Shown piece by piece: positions 1-9,491 of a stretch of 27,500 nucleotides of DNA; positions within the stretch are counted from its first letter, which is position 1; each line of letters begins with the position of its first letter. A program made the position numbers and the translations under genes. The DNA is from Glandiceps talaboti (taxonomy: Eukaryota > Hemichordata > Enteropneusta > Spengelidae): assembly GCF_964340395.1 (NCBI RefSeq), contig NC_135564.1:1165001-1192500 (forward strand). The letters run 5' to 3'. A model generated the notes under the pieces. The model had not been told where the DNA came from, made no database searches, and saw nothing but the letters and a program-made list of their open reading frames with translations.

Positions 1-450
1 AACATGGGATTATATGACAAAATGATATTTTGCAACAAAATTAGAATATGAAAAGTATGTACAAAGATGGTAAAAAAAGGGAAAGAAACTTTGAGACAAA
101 TGGACATTTATTCATGAACATTGCACACGAAATATGTGTTGCAAATCTCTGATTCAGTCGTTGTGTATCTATACTATCTTTTTATTCAACAGCCAGACTC
201 CAAACAATTATGCAATGCACAGACACGTCAATGCAAACTAAGGAGAAAACTTGTAAGCTTGTGTTATTGGAATTTGATGATTGCCATGCAAAGGAGAATT
301 CAAAATTGATGACGAGTAAGCTTCTGACAATCTGAATACTATCTAGATCTATTTCAGTGTCGCATACCGGTAACTGGGGTATTTGCATGGTATACTCTGT
401 GGCTGTGCTTTCACAAGGGCAGCGAGTAAAAGTGTACCAGAAAATAGCAA
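1..450. other. AT-rich non-coding stretch, nothing recognised
   Basis: No splice-bounded coding segment or tandem repeat is visible. Short frames on both strands lack recognisable motifs. One exact ATTTGCAT octamer lies at 381-388, just before the dispersed repeat that follows. Confidence 0.5.
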
Positions 451-660
451 GCATGGCACCCACATGACATGGGGTGCTGTTATTTTTACAACTGAAACAG
501 CAAATTTCTGTAAAGATCATTCTGTGCGATCATGCGATTTCCTGCACAAGGATTTCATCATTTGCATATCATTTGCATATCATTTGCACATCATTTGTAT
601 ACATGTATGCAATAATGTGTTTGGTATTGCACTACTTTGCAAACTGGTGCAAGTAATCAC
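451..660 (+). repeat. Octamer-rich dispersed repeat, copy 1
   Basis: This segment shares an ordered set of blocks with 4691-4888 and 21663-21820. The blocks are an (A)CAGCAAATTTC-type block, then CATTTGCATATC units, then acatgtatgcaataatg, then a TTGCACT block, and finally gtgcaagtaatca. Here the CATTTGCA unit is repeated four times (about 559-600). The three copies are diverged, so this is an old interspersed family. No terminal repeats or coding capacity are visible and its class is unknown. Confidence 0.6.
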
Positions 661-1861
661 TGGTACAAGCAAAATAACAGTTTTTCTTGTACAGCTATTG
701 GCAAAGATATTTACACTAAAGCTGCGATTTCCACTTTAGTTTTAATACATGGTTACACTTGAATCAATTCATGGGAAATGTCAATTGTGAAAATTATGGT
801 GAAAGTGTGAAGCAATATAGCTAGTTTGGCATCAAAAAAGTTGTTCTAACTACTCTCTGAGGAAGGCTGTTGTTAATAGTTCACAGAATTATTGATAGTT
901 TCTAAAAAATACTGCACCATGTTGTCAGCTTAACTACCCTCCTAAGACTCGTAAGTTTATGTTAAATTACCCAGAATACACTAAGAGACTTACATCCAGA
1001 TACTATGCTATGGACTCTTTAATTAATGACCAGGTGGATAATTTCTATCAGTTTAGGTCTTGTGATTGTGTTTTAATATAGAAAAATTGACAAGCTTTGA
1101 CAAGTGATCCATATCTGGTTTTTCCCCAACATTTTATCTGATTCATGTGTAGGTTCTTCATTGATTTTCATGCTAGTGATGCGGTTGCTATAACGATATC
1201 AAAATTATAGATGACATGCCAATGTTGAAATGATGAAGTGCTTGTCAGTACACCCAGGGACAAATGTATTGACTTATTTCATATCAATATATGCAGTCTA
1301 TTTAATCTATTTTCATGTTAAATTTGTGTGCCATAATTGTGTTGATCACAAATGGCGTAAGAAATATGCAAATGACCACATGAGTGATACTTGTAGGGTA
1401 ATAAGTACCCTGGAGTGACAGACATGACGTCATATTTGGTACAAAAGCTATGCTCTGTGAACTTCTCTTTAGAATGGCAAGATCTGGGTCCAGGTCAACA
1501 TATATTTGTATTCTCAGAAATGACGTGAGTAAAACGGATGAATAGTTTAAAACTTGATTTACATAAAAGAAAACCCTGCAGAAACAAGCTTGCCCTTCAA
1601 AATATTTCTCAGTATTAATAGTCTATTGCAGCTCAACTTTGAAATATTGTCACTTGTGATCGATTCTTTATGGTCAATGTAAATTTTAAACAAAGATCAG
1701 GTATAAAATTGTAACAATATTTCAGTTCGCAACAAAATTTGTTCACTTCATCATGATTTTGGAAGGACATGCAGGTGAAACTTGTTAAAACTGGTATGAA
1801 GGTATAATTGTTTCATACACATGAGAACTTTATTCATCGAATCTTTAATACACACACTGTC
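661..1861. other. AT-rich non-coding stretch with one perfect CRE-like palindrome
   Basis: No coding exon or repeat family was recognised. The frame at 1230-1418 (+) has no family motif and is judged to be chance. A perfect CRE-type palindrome lies at 1424-1433 and an ATGCAAAT octamer at 1366-1373. Confidence 0.45.
1424..1433. promoter_or_regulatory. Perfect CRE-like palindrome ATGACGTCAT
   Basis: The ten bases read the same on both strands and contain the full CREB/ATF consensus TGACGTCA. CpG words are scarce in this AT-rich window, so a full CRE is not common background. No promoter is recognised beside it, so function is inference only. Confidence 0.25.
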
Positions 1862-2455
1862 AAAAAGGTTTCATTTGCATATGTATGTGATATAATTTGC
1901 ATATTTGTCTAACATGCTCACAAGCATACAAATTTGAAATATATGCAAATATTCTTGCATGGTCATTTGTATATTTGTCACATAATTTGCATATTTCTTA
2001 CAGTTGCATTTTTGTGTAACATCATTAACATATTTGTAACATACTTTTTTTATGTACATGTTCATTAGTATATTCATCACATAATTTGCATATTACTGAT
2101 AGTTGCATATTTGTCTAACATGATTATTGCCATATTTGTAACATGTACTTATTTTACGTAGATGGTAATTTGTATATTTATCAGATAATTTGCACATTTC
2201 TTAGAGTTGCATATTTCTCTAACATGATTATTAGCATATTTGTAATATGCTTATTTGATGTACATGGTCATTTGTATATTTGTCACATAATTTGCATATA
2301 TAGTACATTTTTCCCTAACATGATATTAGCATATATAGATGAAACCTACTTATTTGTCTTTAATACATGATTATTGCATATATGACACATAATTTGCATA
2401 GTGTTTCAAATGATGATTTGCATATTTGCCATATATTTTGCATATTAACCTCACA
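1862..2455 (+). repeat. ~100-bp tandem array carrying ATTTGCAT octamers
   Basis: The phrase ataatttgca recurs at 1892, 1982, 2081, 2185, 2287 and 2389, spacings of about 90-104 bases, giving roughly 5.5 diverged units. Within each unit the order is ataatttgcatat, then ttgcatattt, then ctaacatgattat, then catatttgtaacat, then tacatggtcatttgtatattt. Stops fall in every frame, so the frames here are artefacts. Seven exact ATTTGCAT/ATGCAAAT octamers lie between 1873 and 2399, and another at 2416. Confidence 0.8.
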
Positions 2456-2790
2456 TTATCATATGCAGAGATGTCAAATGATTTATTTATTAAGGATTTC
2501 ACAGGATAGTTTATGAATTAATGAAACATAAAGTACTTTCCATTTTAAGGATTGTTGCTTTTGAATTTCAATCTTTACACATTTGCTTGAGCTATATGTC
2601 ATCTGTACCATTATATATGGTCCAGGTGTTTAACCTTTACTCTTGCTATACTCCTGACCTTTAACATTGACCCCTCCTTTCATTTTTCCACCTAATTTTA
2701 AATCATTTCCTGTTCATCAGCTTTTACATCCACTTTGTCCTATATATTTCAACTTTACACACTACAGATTTTTATAATATAATAATACTT
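2456..2790. other. Non-coding, grading into pyrimidine-rich repeat
   Basis: Unique-looking AT-rich DNA to about 2620. From there TGACCTTTAAC-like words begin, marking the left edge of the pyrimidine-rich degenerate repeat. No gene is seen. Confidence 0.4.
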
Positions 2791-2905
2791 TATTTTAATG
2801 AGGGCAAAAATAGTTGACGAAACAACTAATCGAGTTTTGTCATCTGAGAAAAAAACACCACCAACAAAGCAAAACAAAGCAAAACAAAACAAAACAAAAA
2901 CATAC
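2773..2905 (-). mobile_element. Possible retroelement tail inserted in the pyrimidine-rich repeat
   Basis: The stretch starts with an ATA/AAT-rich run (taatataataatacttta), continues with attttaatgagggc, and ends in an AAAACAAAGC-type A-rich run at 2860-2900. Read on the minus strand, the AT run would be a 3' tail like that of an A-rich retroelement. The flanks on both sides (2620-2770 and 3040-3450) are the same kind of TTAACC/TGACCT-rich sequence, which suggests insertion. No terminal duplication was verified, so this is weak. Confidence 0.25.
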
Positions 2906-3019
2906 ATATCACACAAATCCGGAGAAGTATTTAACTAAATTCGGAAACAATTACTCACAAATCTTAAAAGAAAGAACAAAATGACAAAATGACAAAATAT
3001 CCACCTGGAATGTTTCTGA

Positions 3020-3530
3020 TAATTACTCTGACTGATATCCTGTTACCCTACTCTTTAATCTTATCTTATCCTCATAACGTATAACCTGAACTCTATATTC
3101 CTAAACTTTACCCTAAATACTTTGTTTCTCCATCTTGGACAGTCTTACTTCCTTTATAATAAAATATAAAATTACCCCGTAACCTCACCTTTAACCTCTA
3201 TATTATCCTCTCGGTCTGTGATATTTATTCATCCTTTCATCTTCTCTGACCTTTAACCTTTAATCTTCTGACCTTTCATCTATCCTCTGGGTCTGTGATA
3301 TTTATTCATTGTCTTCACATTTAACCTCTGACTCCCTTATACTCTATGCCTATACCCTTACTTTTATCATACTTTTATCATGTCGACCTTTAATCTCTAT
3401 ATTCCATAACTTTAACTTTAACTTCATACCCTTTAACCTTTGACCTTTCATATCAGTTTTCTTCTTCTCCTTCTATTCAACATTTACATAGTTACTTTAT
3501 CCTTCTGACATTTCAAGTTTCTCTGGGTAA
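3020..3530 (+). repeat. Pyrimidine-rich degenerate minisatellite (TGACCTTTAACCT words)
   Basis: The strand is strongly C+T biased and built from variants of acctttaacct, tgacctttcat and tctatattc. A larger duplication is visible: ggtctgtgatatttattcat occurs at about 3211 and 3291, a period near 80. On the minus strand the words read AGGTTAAAGGTCA, resembling nuclear-receptor half-sites. No coding frame is present. Confidence 0.65.
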
Positions 3531-4160
3531 TTCTTTCTTGCTAATAGCGAATGTAATATTACAAATCTGTCCATAAAAGATTGCTCTATTTGAATGCTAC
3601 ACATGTAGAGTGCAAGATATAGGTTCCTAGCTTGTTCAGCTCACAGCACACTGTTAGACTAGTAGACAGGGATATTCAATATCACAGATTTAATAGGTAA
3701 CTTGGGGCAATACTCGGCCCATACAGCTTGATTGAAAACATTGCATATTCAAGACTTTACCCAACTCATCAAAAGCTAGCAGGCTTCTTTCACATACTTA
3801 CAATATTAGTACTTTGTCTCATGGCTTATTTGCCACCAGATTGGTGAGCATTAGGCTAAAGTCAATACCGTGGGATTGGTCTTCACGAAAATATTAAGGT
3901 CTTGTAATCTTTAACAAATTTATCAAAACTGAAACCATCTGTGAAGTCGTTTAGATTCAAGCTTTCAGAACGTTTCACAAACTCTCAGCATAACATTAGA
4001 TAAGGATCTCTGCTTCTTCTAAATCACAGCTGTCTTGTTTTACTCTCAAAAGTTGGTTGACAAATTTTGACCCTTGGACATGGGTTACTACCAGTATCTG
4101 ACAATGTTTAATAACAGACAGGTTTAATAATGTTTTTTGATGCATTTATTTATGTCTTTT
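3531..4160. other. Non-coding stretch, nothing recognised
   Basis: Slightly less AT-biased DNA without recognisable exons, tandem repeats or element ends. No splice-bounded open segment with a family motif was found on either strand. Confidence 0.4.
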
Positions 4161-4165
4161 TCAAT

Positions 4166-4280
4166 ATTTTACAGTTTTACTTCTAGTTTACCTAATTGTA
4201 GGTACTTCACGTTTTATTTCTAGTCTTCATAATTGTAGGTACTTCACGTTTTATTTCTAGTCTTCATAATTGTAGGTACA
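4166..4280 (+). repeat. 37-bp tandem repeat, about 3 copies
   Basis: The phrase attgtaggtac occurs with ggt at 4201, 4238 and 4275, exactly 37 bases apart. The second and third units are nearly identical (tacttcacgttttatttc then tagtcttcataattg), while the first is diverged at its left end. Confidence 0.85.
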
Positions 4281-4690
4281 AATCAGCCCAGTTCATCCCT
4301 ATTTCCTACATTAAATGTCATCCAGTTAAGGTCTGTAATACATCATTTTTAATGTTTCTGTGCTGTAAATACATCATTCATATTCACCAGTGATAAAGCT
4401 TAATAAACGAAATAAAATTTAAAGCACTGAATGTCGACTCAAGGTCAAGGAAAAAGTAATGCTAATGTTATATACATTCCTGTCCGTGATTAGCAAGAAA
4501 CATGACGAGTTGAGTATATTCCAAATTGAAATAAATATTTTCCTAATAATTTGAGTATCACCGCTTCATATGAGTATCTTAACATTACTACAGTTCTTGA
4601 GAAAATTTGTATAAAAGTGTCTATTTTTTTAAAATAAAGAAAAGGATGGCCAAAATTCAGAATACAACGAAAGATTGCATTTGAAACGGA
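4281..4690. other. AT-rich non-coding stretch, nothing recognised
   Basis: No repeats, exon-like segments or element ends are apparent. The minus frame at 4490-4753 runs into the following dispersed repeat and has no family motif. Confidence 0.4.
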
Positions 4691-4888
4691 GCATGGTGTG
4701 GTTATTATTACATATCTGAAATAGCAAATTTCCATACAAATCAGTGTGACCACATAATTTCATATACATGAAACGATTGTATCCTCATTTGCATATCATT
4801 TGCATACATGTATGCAATAATGTTTAAAGTCTTGCACTGAATTGCAAATACCACAAGCATGGCCATGCAAACCAGTGCAAGTAATCAA
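4691..4888 (+). repeat. Octamer-rich dispersed repeat, copy 2
   Basis: Same block order as the copy at 451-660: gcatgg, then aatagcaaatttcc, then catttgcatatcatttgca, then tacatgtatgcaataatg, then ttgcactgaattgca, then gtgcaagtaatca. Two exact octamers lie at 4787-4794 and 4798-4805. The aligned order over about 200 bases supports common descent rather than chance AT-rich similarity. Confidence 0.6.
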
Positions 4889-5099
4889 ATACATACAAGT
4901 TATGTATGTACTAATACATATGACTGCATATACTTGCCCTATATAATCATTTATCAGCTCCCAACGAACAATAACAAACCAAAAGTCACGACAGACACAG
5001 ACACTGTGTCTTTTTAAGGTTTTGATACTTCTTTATCACCTTCTAGTCATCTGTAAATGTCACATCAATTTTAGTTTCTTCATTTTTCAATACATTTTC

Positions 5100-5120
5100 G
5101 CAACATACGGTATATGTTGC
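5100..5120. other. Small perfect hairpin
   Basis: Arms gcaacata and tatgttgc are exact reverse complements around a five-base centre. No U-run or adjacent gene gives it an obvious role. Confidence 0.35.
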
Positions 5121-5269
5121 ATTTATCATACGAAGGACAAAATTTCAATATTTTTTTTCACAATCACAGCATTGGCATGTTTTTGATTTATGTCCACATG
5201 ATATTTTTATAAGTGTAATATCACGTCCATATATGAAATTGAGTCATGGGTATTAGACATATGGCTGGC

Positions 5270-5332
5270 TACACACGAACACACATACATACACATGTAC
5301 ATCATTCCTATAGCCCCCAACAGGCACAGTTA
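5270..5332 (+). repeat. End fragment of the GGTCA-rich dispersed element
   Basis: A run of acacacgaacacacatac followed by atagcccccaacaggca matches the terminal part of the larger element ending at 12876 (gaacacacag... then aatagcccccaacaggca). Only the last 60 or so bases are recognisable here, so it is a truncated copy or an independent terminal fragment. Confidence 0.55.
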
Positions 5333-6170
5333 AAAATATAATTATAGAAGCATAAACAATATTTTACGAAAAATGAAGAAAACTTGCAATTTTGAGTTTT
5401 TTTTACTGAAATCTGAAACACAGCAGAATGCATGGCATTGACATGTGTTGTCATAACACAGATGTGCATTATCATAATGTAGAACAACCACAGTGTGAAT
5501 TTCATAGTTTTTGTGCGACTTGGCTTGAGCATTGTATAATCCACATGACTAGTAATATTAACAGATATTATGATAATGTTTGGGCAGATCTAACATTCTC
5601 TGTTTTTTCTCCTAACCATTAACTACACTAATAAATTAATCTCCTAGTATAGTTGATGCATCAATCCAGTCTACAACTTCTCAGTAAGGGTAGAAATTGG
5701 AGCATTATTCTGTTGTACTTTTGAACTCTATCGTCATGTTAAATGCAATATATAAATAATTGTCAAAGGTAGGCCAGGTCAGATTGATGACTGAGACATT
5801 TACTGATGTTTCCAAATACCTGAACAGAATTTAAATATCAAACTACTTCATATGTTCAAATTTTTGCATTCTGAACTTTAATACTCATCCAGTAAGTACA
5901 AATTGAGTTGATTGAATTAAGCTTTACATCTGGGTGTCCTCTCTAGTTTGTTTGAGTTTTTGAATAAGGTATTGATGTGTTATATACAATCTTCACATAA
6001 TTTCAATACATGCCTCAGGGACAAATTTGACTGAAAATCATATTTCTTAAAATCCCGTCAAACTTTGCCATATGGTAACTTGGCCCTTTTGAAATAATGA
6101 AAGAAAAATTGGGTCTTGTTTTCAAAGATATTGACAATTTTTTTACTTTCCTATAAAGTTAACATAGTAT
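5333..6170. other. Non-coding stretch, nothing recognised
   Basis: The overlapping frames at 5308-5622 on both strands have no family motif and no splice context. The rest is AT-rich sequence without visible repeats up to the 32-bp minisatellite. Confidence 0.4.
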
Positions 6171-6173
6171 TTG

Positions 6174-6525
6174 GTGGCCATATTGGATTCTAAACATAGC
6201 AATCAGAGGCCATATTGGATTCTAAACATAGTAATCAATGGCCATATTGGATTCTAAACATAGCAATCCATGGCCATATTGGATTCTAAACATAGTATTT
6301 GGTAGCCATATTGGATTCTAAACATAGCATATGGTAGCCATATTGGATTCTAGACATAGTAATCCATGGCCATATTGGATTCTAAACATAGCATTTGGTA
6401 GTCATATTGGATTCTAAACATAGTAATCCATGGCCATATTGGGTTCTAGACATAGCATTTGGTAGCCATATTGGATTTTAAACAATGTATTTGTTGGCCA
6501 TACTTGATTCTAAACTTGAAAATGG
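6174..6525 (+). repeat. 32-bp minisatellite, 11 copies, GCCATATTGG core
   Basis: Eleven consecutive units begin with ggccatattggattctaa or a close variant and continue acatag plus a variable tail. The tail tends to alternate between aatccat/aatcaat and atttggt forms, hinting at a 64-bp higher-order unit in the middle of the array. Units 10 and 11 are the most diverged. The unit length is not a multiple of three and includes TAA, so the array is not coding. The CCATATTGG core resembles the YY1 motif CCATNTT. Confidence 0.92.
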
Positions 6526-7270
6526 CTGAAGTAACTGCAAAGACTTAAACAGTTTATTTTCGGGTGTACTTCATTTTAATATGTAAATATGGTTAAACTT
6601 ATAATAAAAATAAAAGAGGAAGAAAGATATCTCTGCATCCCTGCAATACTAATTAGGAGTGCATTGTATCTAGGCATTACAAACTGGAAAAAGTGTATCA
6701 ACGTGGTAACTATGAAATATGTAAAATAGGTACATTGCAACCATATATAAATCTGGAAAATTGGAATATGACAAACTCTGACAAATATATGTATGTACTA
6801 AAACTCTATGTAAATATTTTTTATATTGTTGTATGGCTAAATAATTCACTTTTGTAACAAATCTATTTTTTTGGTAACAAATCTTATGAAGAGATGTATG
6901 TTACCGAGTGTCCTTGCTTTCATTACAAATAGTGCAAATTGCACTTTAGCATATTGAGGCCCAATTCTTATATATAAAATAATTCTCCATTTAGACAACC
7001 TTAGAAATATCAACACGCAATTTGAGATGGATTCCCATGCAATTTTAATTGCGTTTTGAACAAAAACCAGCTTAGCCCTAATTTGCATCTAGAAGATCAT
7101 TTTGTCCTGGATCATATTCAAGCTAGACAAACTTACAAAAAAAACCCCAACTTTCAGACCGATATGGCATAGTTGTCACTTTATCTTTTTTGTTAACACT
7201 TATCCTCATTCATCCGATTAACTAGACTACAAGAATAATGTCTCACTAAGTTTCTTTTCAAAGCTTTAGC
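6526..7270. other. AT-rich non-coding stretch, nothing recognised
   Basis: The minus frame at 6846-7088 lacks recognisable motifs. One ATTTGCAT octamer lies at 7081-7088. A short CAGACA/CA run follows at 7279-7312. Confidence 0.4.
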
Positions 7271-7278
7271 TGTTTTAG

Positions 7279-7312
7279 ACACAGACACAGACACGGACAC
7301 ACACACACACAC
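7279..7312 (+). repeat. CA-rich microsatellite
   Basis: A cacaga run passes into uninterrupted (AC)n. It is short and imperfect at its left end. Confidence 0.8.
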
Positions 7313-7640
7313 TTCACCATAACTATAGCATACTCAACCTCAGTTGTGCTAAAAACAGAAAGCTTAGGCGAGTTCCTGGATTTCAACTACTTTGGGACTA
7401 CATGCATATGTCTGTCTCTTCAGGGTATGTCTCTTTCTGTGACTTTTTAACTATTTCATTTGGATATTGAAACATATACTTTTGCATAACCAGACAACTG
7501 AAAATGAAATCTAAACTAAAATATTACAGTTCTGGTGGATGACTTTCATTTATTGTATTCTGTGGTCCCTCAAAGTTAAAGAGTTGCAGCAGGCCACATA
7601 CTACTTCCATACACAATAGACAGTGCCAAGTATTCTAATA

Positions 7641-8035
7641 GGGATGATTGCACAATGTCGCACAAGCTCAACAAACGTACATCGTTCATTTGGGTCAAAG
7701 CCCCCTCCCACTAAATGAACGTTCACAAGTGCAACATCAAATGTTTATATATGATGTAAACTATGATGAAAACAGTAGTGGTTACATTGCACCACGATTG
7801 ATGTAATGTAAAAACATGATTGTAAACACATTAAAATACTACCAAAAACCCAGCACTATATCTCACATTAGAAGTAATTTTTTATCAACATCTCAGTAGT
7901 AGATACAGAAGCTGTTATCACTGAAGGTGTGAAAGTTTTCAAAATTTGGTTAATAGTGCGAAAATCGCATTCATGCCAGACCCTTCCCCTAAATGAACAA
8001 AATTCGCTTATTGAGCTTGTGCTTGTGTGACATCG
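7641..8035 (+). mobile_element. MITE-like element, copy A, with imperfect terminal inverted repeats
   Basis: Nearly the whole segment aligns in order with 19256-19685 (for example aacatgattgtaaacacatt then aaaatactacca, and ccatatctcacattagaa in the partner). Its ends are inverted: the left end reads cacaatgtcgcacaagctca, and the right end read backwards gives cgatgtcacacaagcac...gctcaataa. Inside the left end, cgttcattt and aaatgaacg form a further hairpin (7683-7721). No transposase frame is present, which fits a non-autonomous DNA element. Target-site duplication could not be settled. The frames at 7868-8235 are by-products. Confidence 0.75.
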
Positions 8036-8906
8036 TTTCTTACATTGTAGTATAGTGTAGTGTACAGCATAAGAATAATATGTGAAAAGTGACAAGCACA
8101 CAATTTGAAATGTTGTATTGATCTAGAGTAATCATTCCTACACTGATACATCACAAGTAGTCTCTTAGAGAGAGAGAGGTTACCGTTGCCGACAAGTCTG
8201 GAACAATTACAACCTACACAACTTGTGACTGTCAATCAAATTCTACAGAGAATAGAAGAACAAGCACCTCTCATAGTGTACTGTTTTTATTTAGCTATGC
8301 AAAAGATGTTCACTACTTGCTGTCAATGTGGAAAGTGTTACATTTAGATGTTAATTTGCATAAGGAAAATGAACTTCATTCTGGAGTTGACCACTTATAC
8401 ATTAAGTTAGATCCTGACTTTTACTGAATACTTACAGCAAAGAAGAATCGACTATATTTTTAAATAATCTAAGTTGGACAACATTCCGCATAATCTATAT
8501 AATTATGTATATTTGCATATTCATGAATAATGAAGGTTTCTCCAGTTTTGGCTTGATTAACTTCAAATTGCAACATGTAAATATGGACAGGTTGTTTTAC
8601 TTGTACATACAACAGAGAACACACGTTCATTATCTAAAACAGTAAGTTTCACTTTAATACTATGCATAAATAATCAAATAATTTGCATATTGTCTCACTT
8701 GTATTTTTGATTATATGTTGACTGCCCTTCGGGAAGATATGATTTAAGTAATAGTGCAAATGAATAGCGTACAACTTTCATAATTTACTTGCACATATTT
8801 TTTATCCTACGATTTAAATGAGCTAAACAAGAGATTTCAAAAAAGTATGCAAATGCAATTCTTTCATTTTTATGCAAATTAGTGTTTGAGGTGAATACTT
8901 TGCAAG
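8036..8906. other. Non-coding stretch with several octamer motifs
   Basis: Five exact ATTTGCAT/ATGCAAAT words occur here (8354, 8511, 8681, 8847 and 8872). The one at 8511 is followed by attcatgaat, making a POU/octamer-like composite by eye. No exon was found; the minus frame 8785-8997 runs into the inverted-repeat element. Confidence 0.4.
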
Positions 8907-9491
8907 CATAGGCTAACCTTAGTCTATCTGCTAGACCTCGGATGTTGTTCAGATACAACACACGACCAAACATCGCTGTCGAGGATGGAACATCCAAGGT
9001 CTAGCAAATGTCATCTTGCAGTTCAGGGATATAAACAACTGCCAATCAGAGAACTGCATTAGCGACAAGCACAAACAGAGGACAATAGGTGATTTTTTCA
9101 TGCATATTCAGCTTAAGGAGGGGCTTGTGAAAATAACCACCAATGCCTTAACTGAAATGTGTGAATGACAACGTCAACACACTCATCAATCTCATAATTA
9201 CCATAAACTGATTACACATAATAGTTAGTAATTTGTTATCATCACGTGATATTGGACATTAGTATTAAAGAGCGTAAGCAGTATTATAGAGATCATGGGT
9301 TATTGAATGTATTAACATTTATATGCATACATTAACCACCATAACCCATGGCCATATGTCATCTCAATGGAATGCGAAGTCTGAAAATGACATTTGCTAG
9401 ACATTCGGGCAAGCCCTCACTGTGAACTTCGTTCGCTTATTGTATCGGAAGAAAGCCCGAACGTCTAGCAGAAGACTAAGGCTAACCTATG
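8907..9491. mobile_element. Nested inverted-repeat (foldback) element
   Basis: The left arm 8907-9014 (starting cataggctaaccttagtct) and right arm 9387-9491 (ending gactaaggctaacctatg) are imperfect reverse complements over about 105 bases, from catagg to gtctagcaaatgtcat. They are separated by about 370 bases with no coding potential. Each arm is itself a hairpin: 8930-8946 pairs with 8989-9005 (16 of 17), and 9396-9410 pairs with 9455-9469 (14 of 15). No transposase is present. A MITE or foldback transposon is the simplest reading. A smaller inverted pair, catgggttat (9294) and ataacccatg (9342), lies in the centre. Confidence 0.72.

Noticed and set aside
6174-6525. CRISPR-like array (regular repeats with short variable parts)
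   Set aside because: The variable parts are 6-8 bases and drawn from two recurring types; the context is a eukaryotic intron without cas genes, so it is a minisatellite.
8440-8496. Possible minus-strand exon ending at donor gct|gtaagt near 8434-8440
   Set aside because: The one open frame is short, preceded by a stop, lacks a good acceptor and matches no DGK segment.
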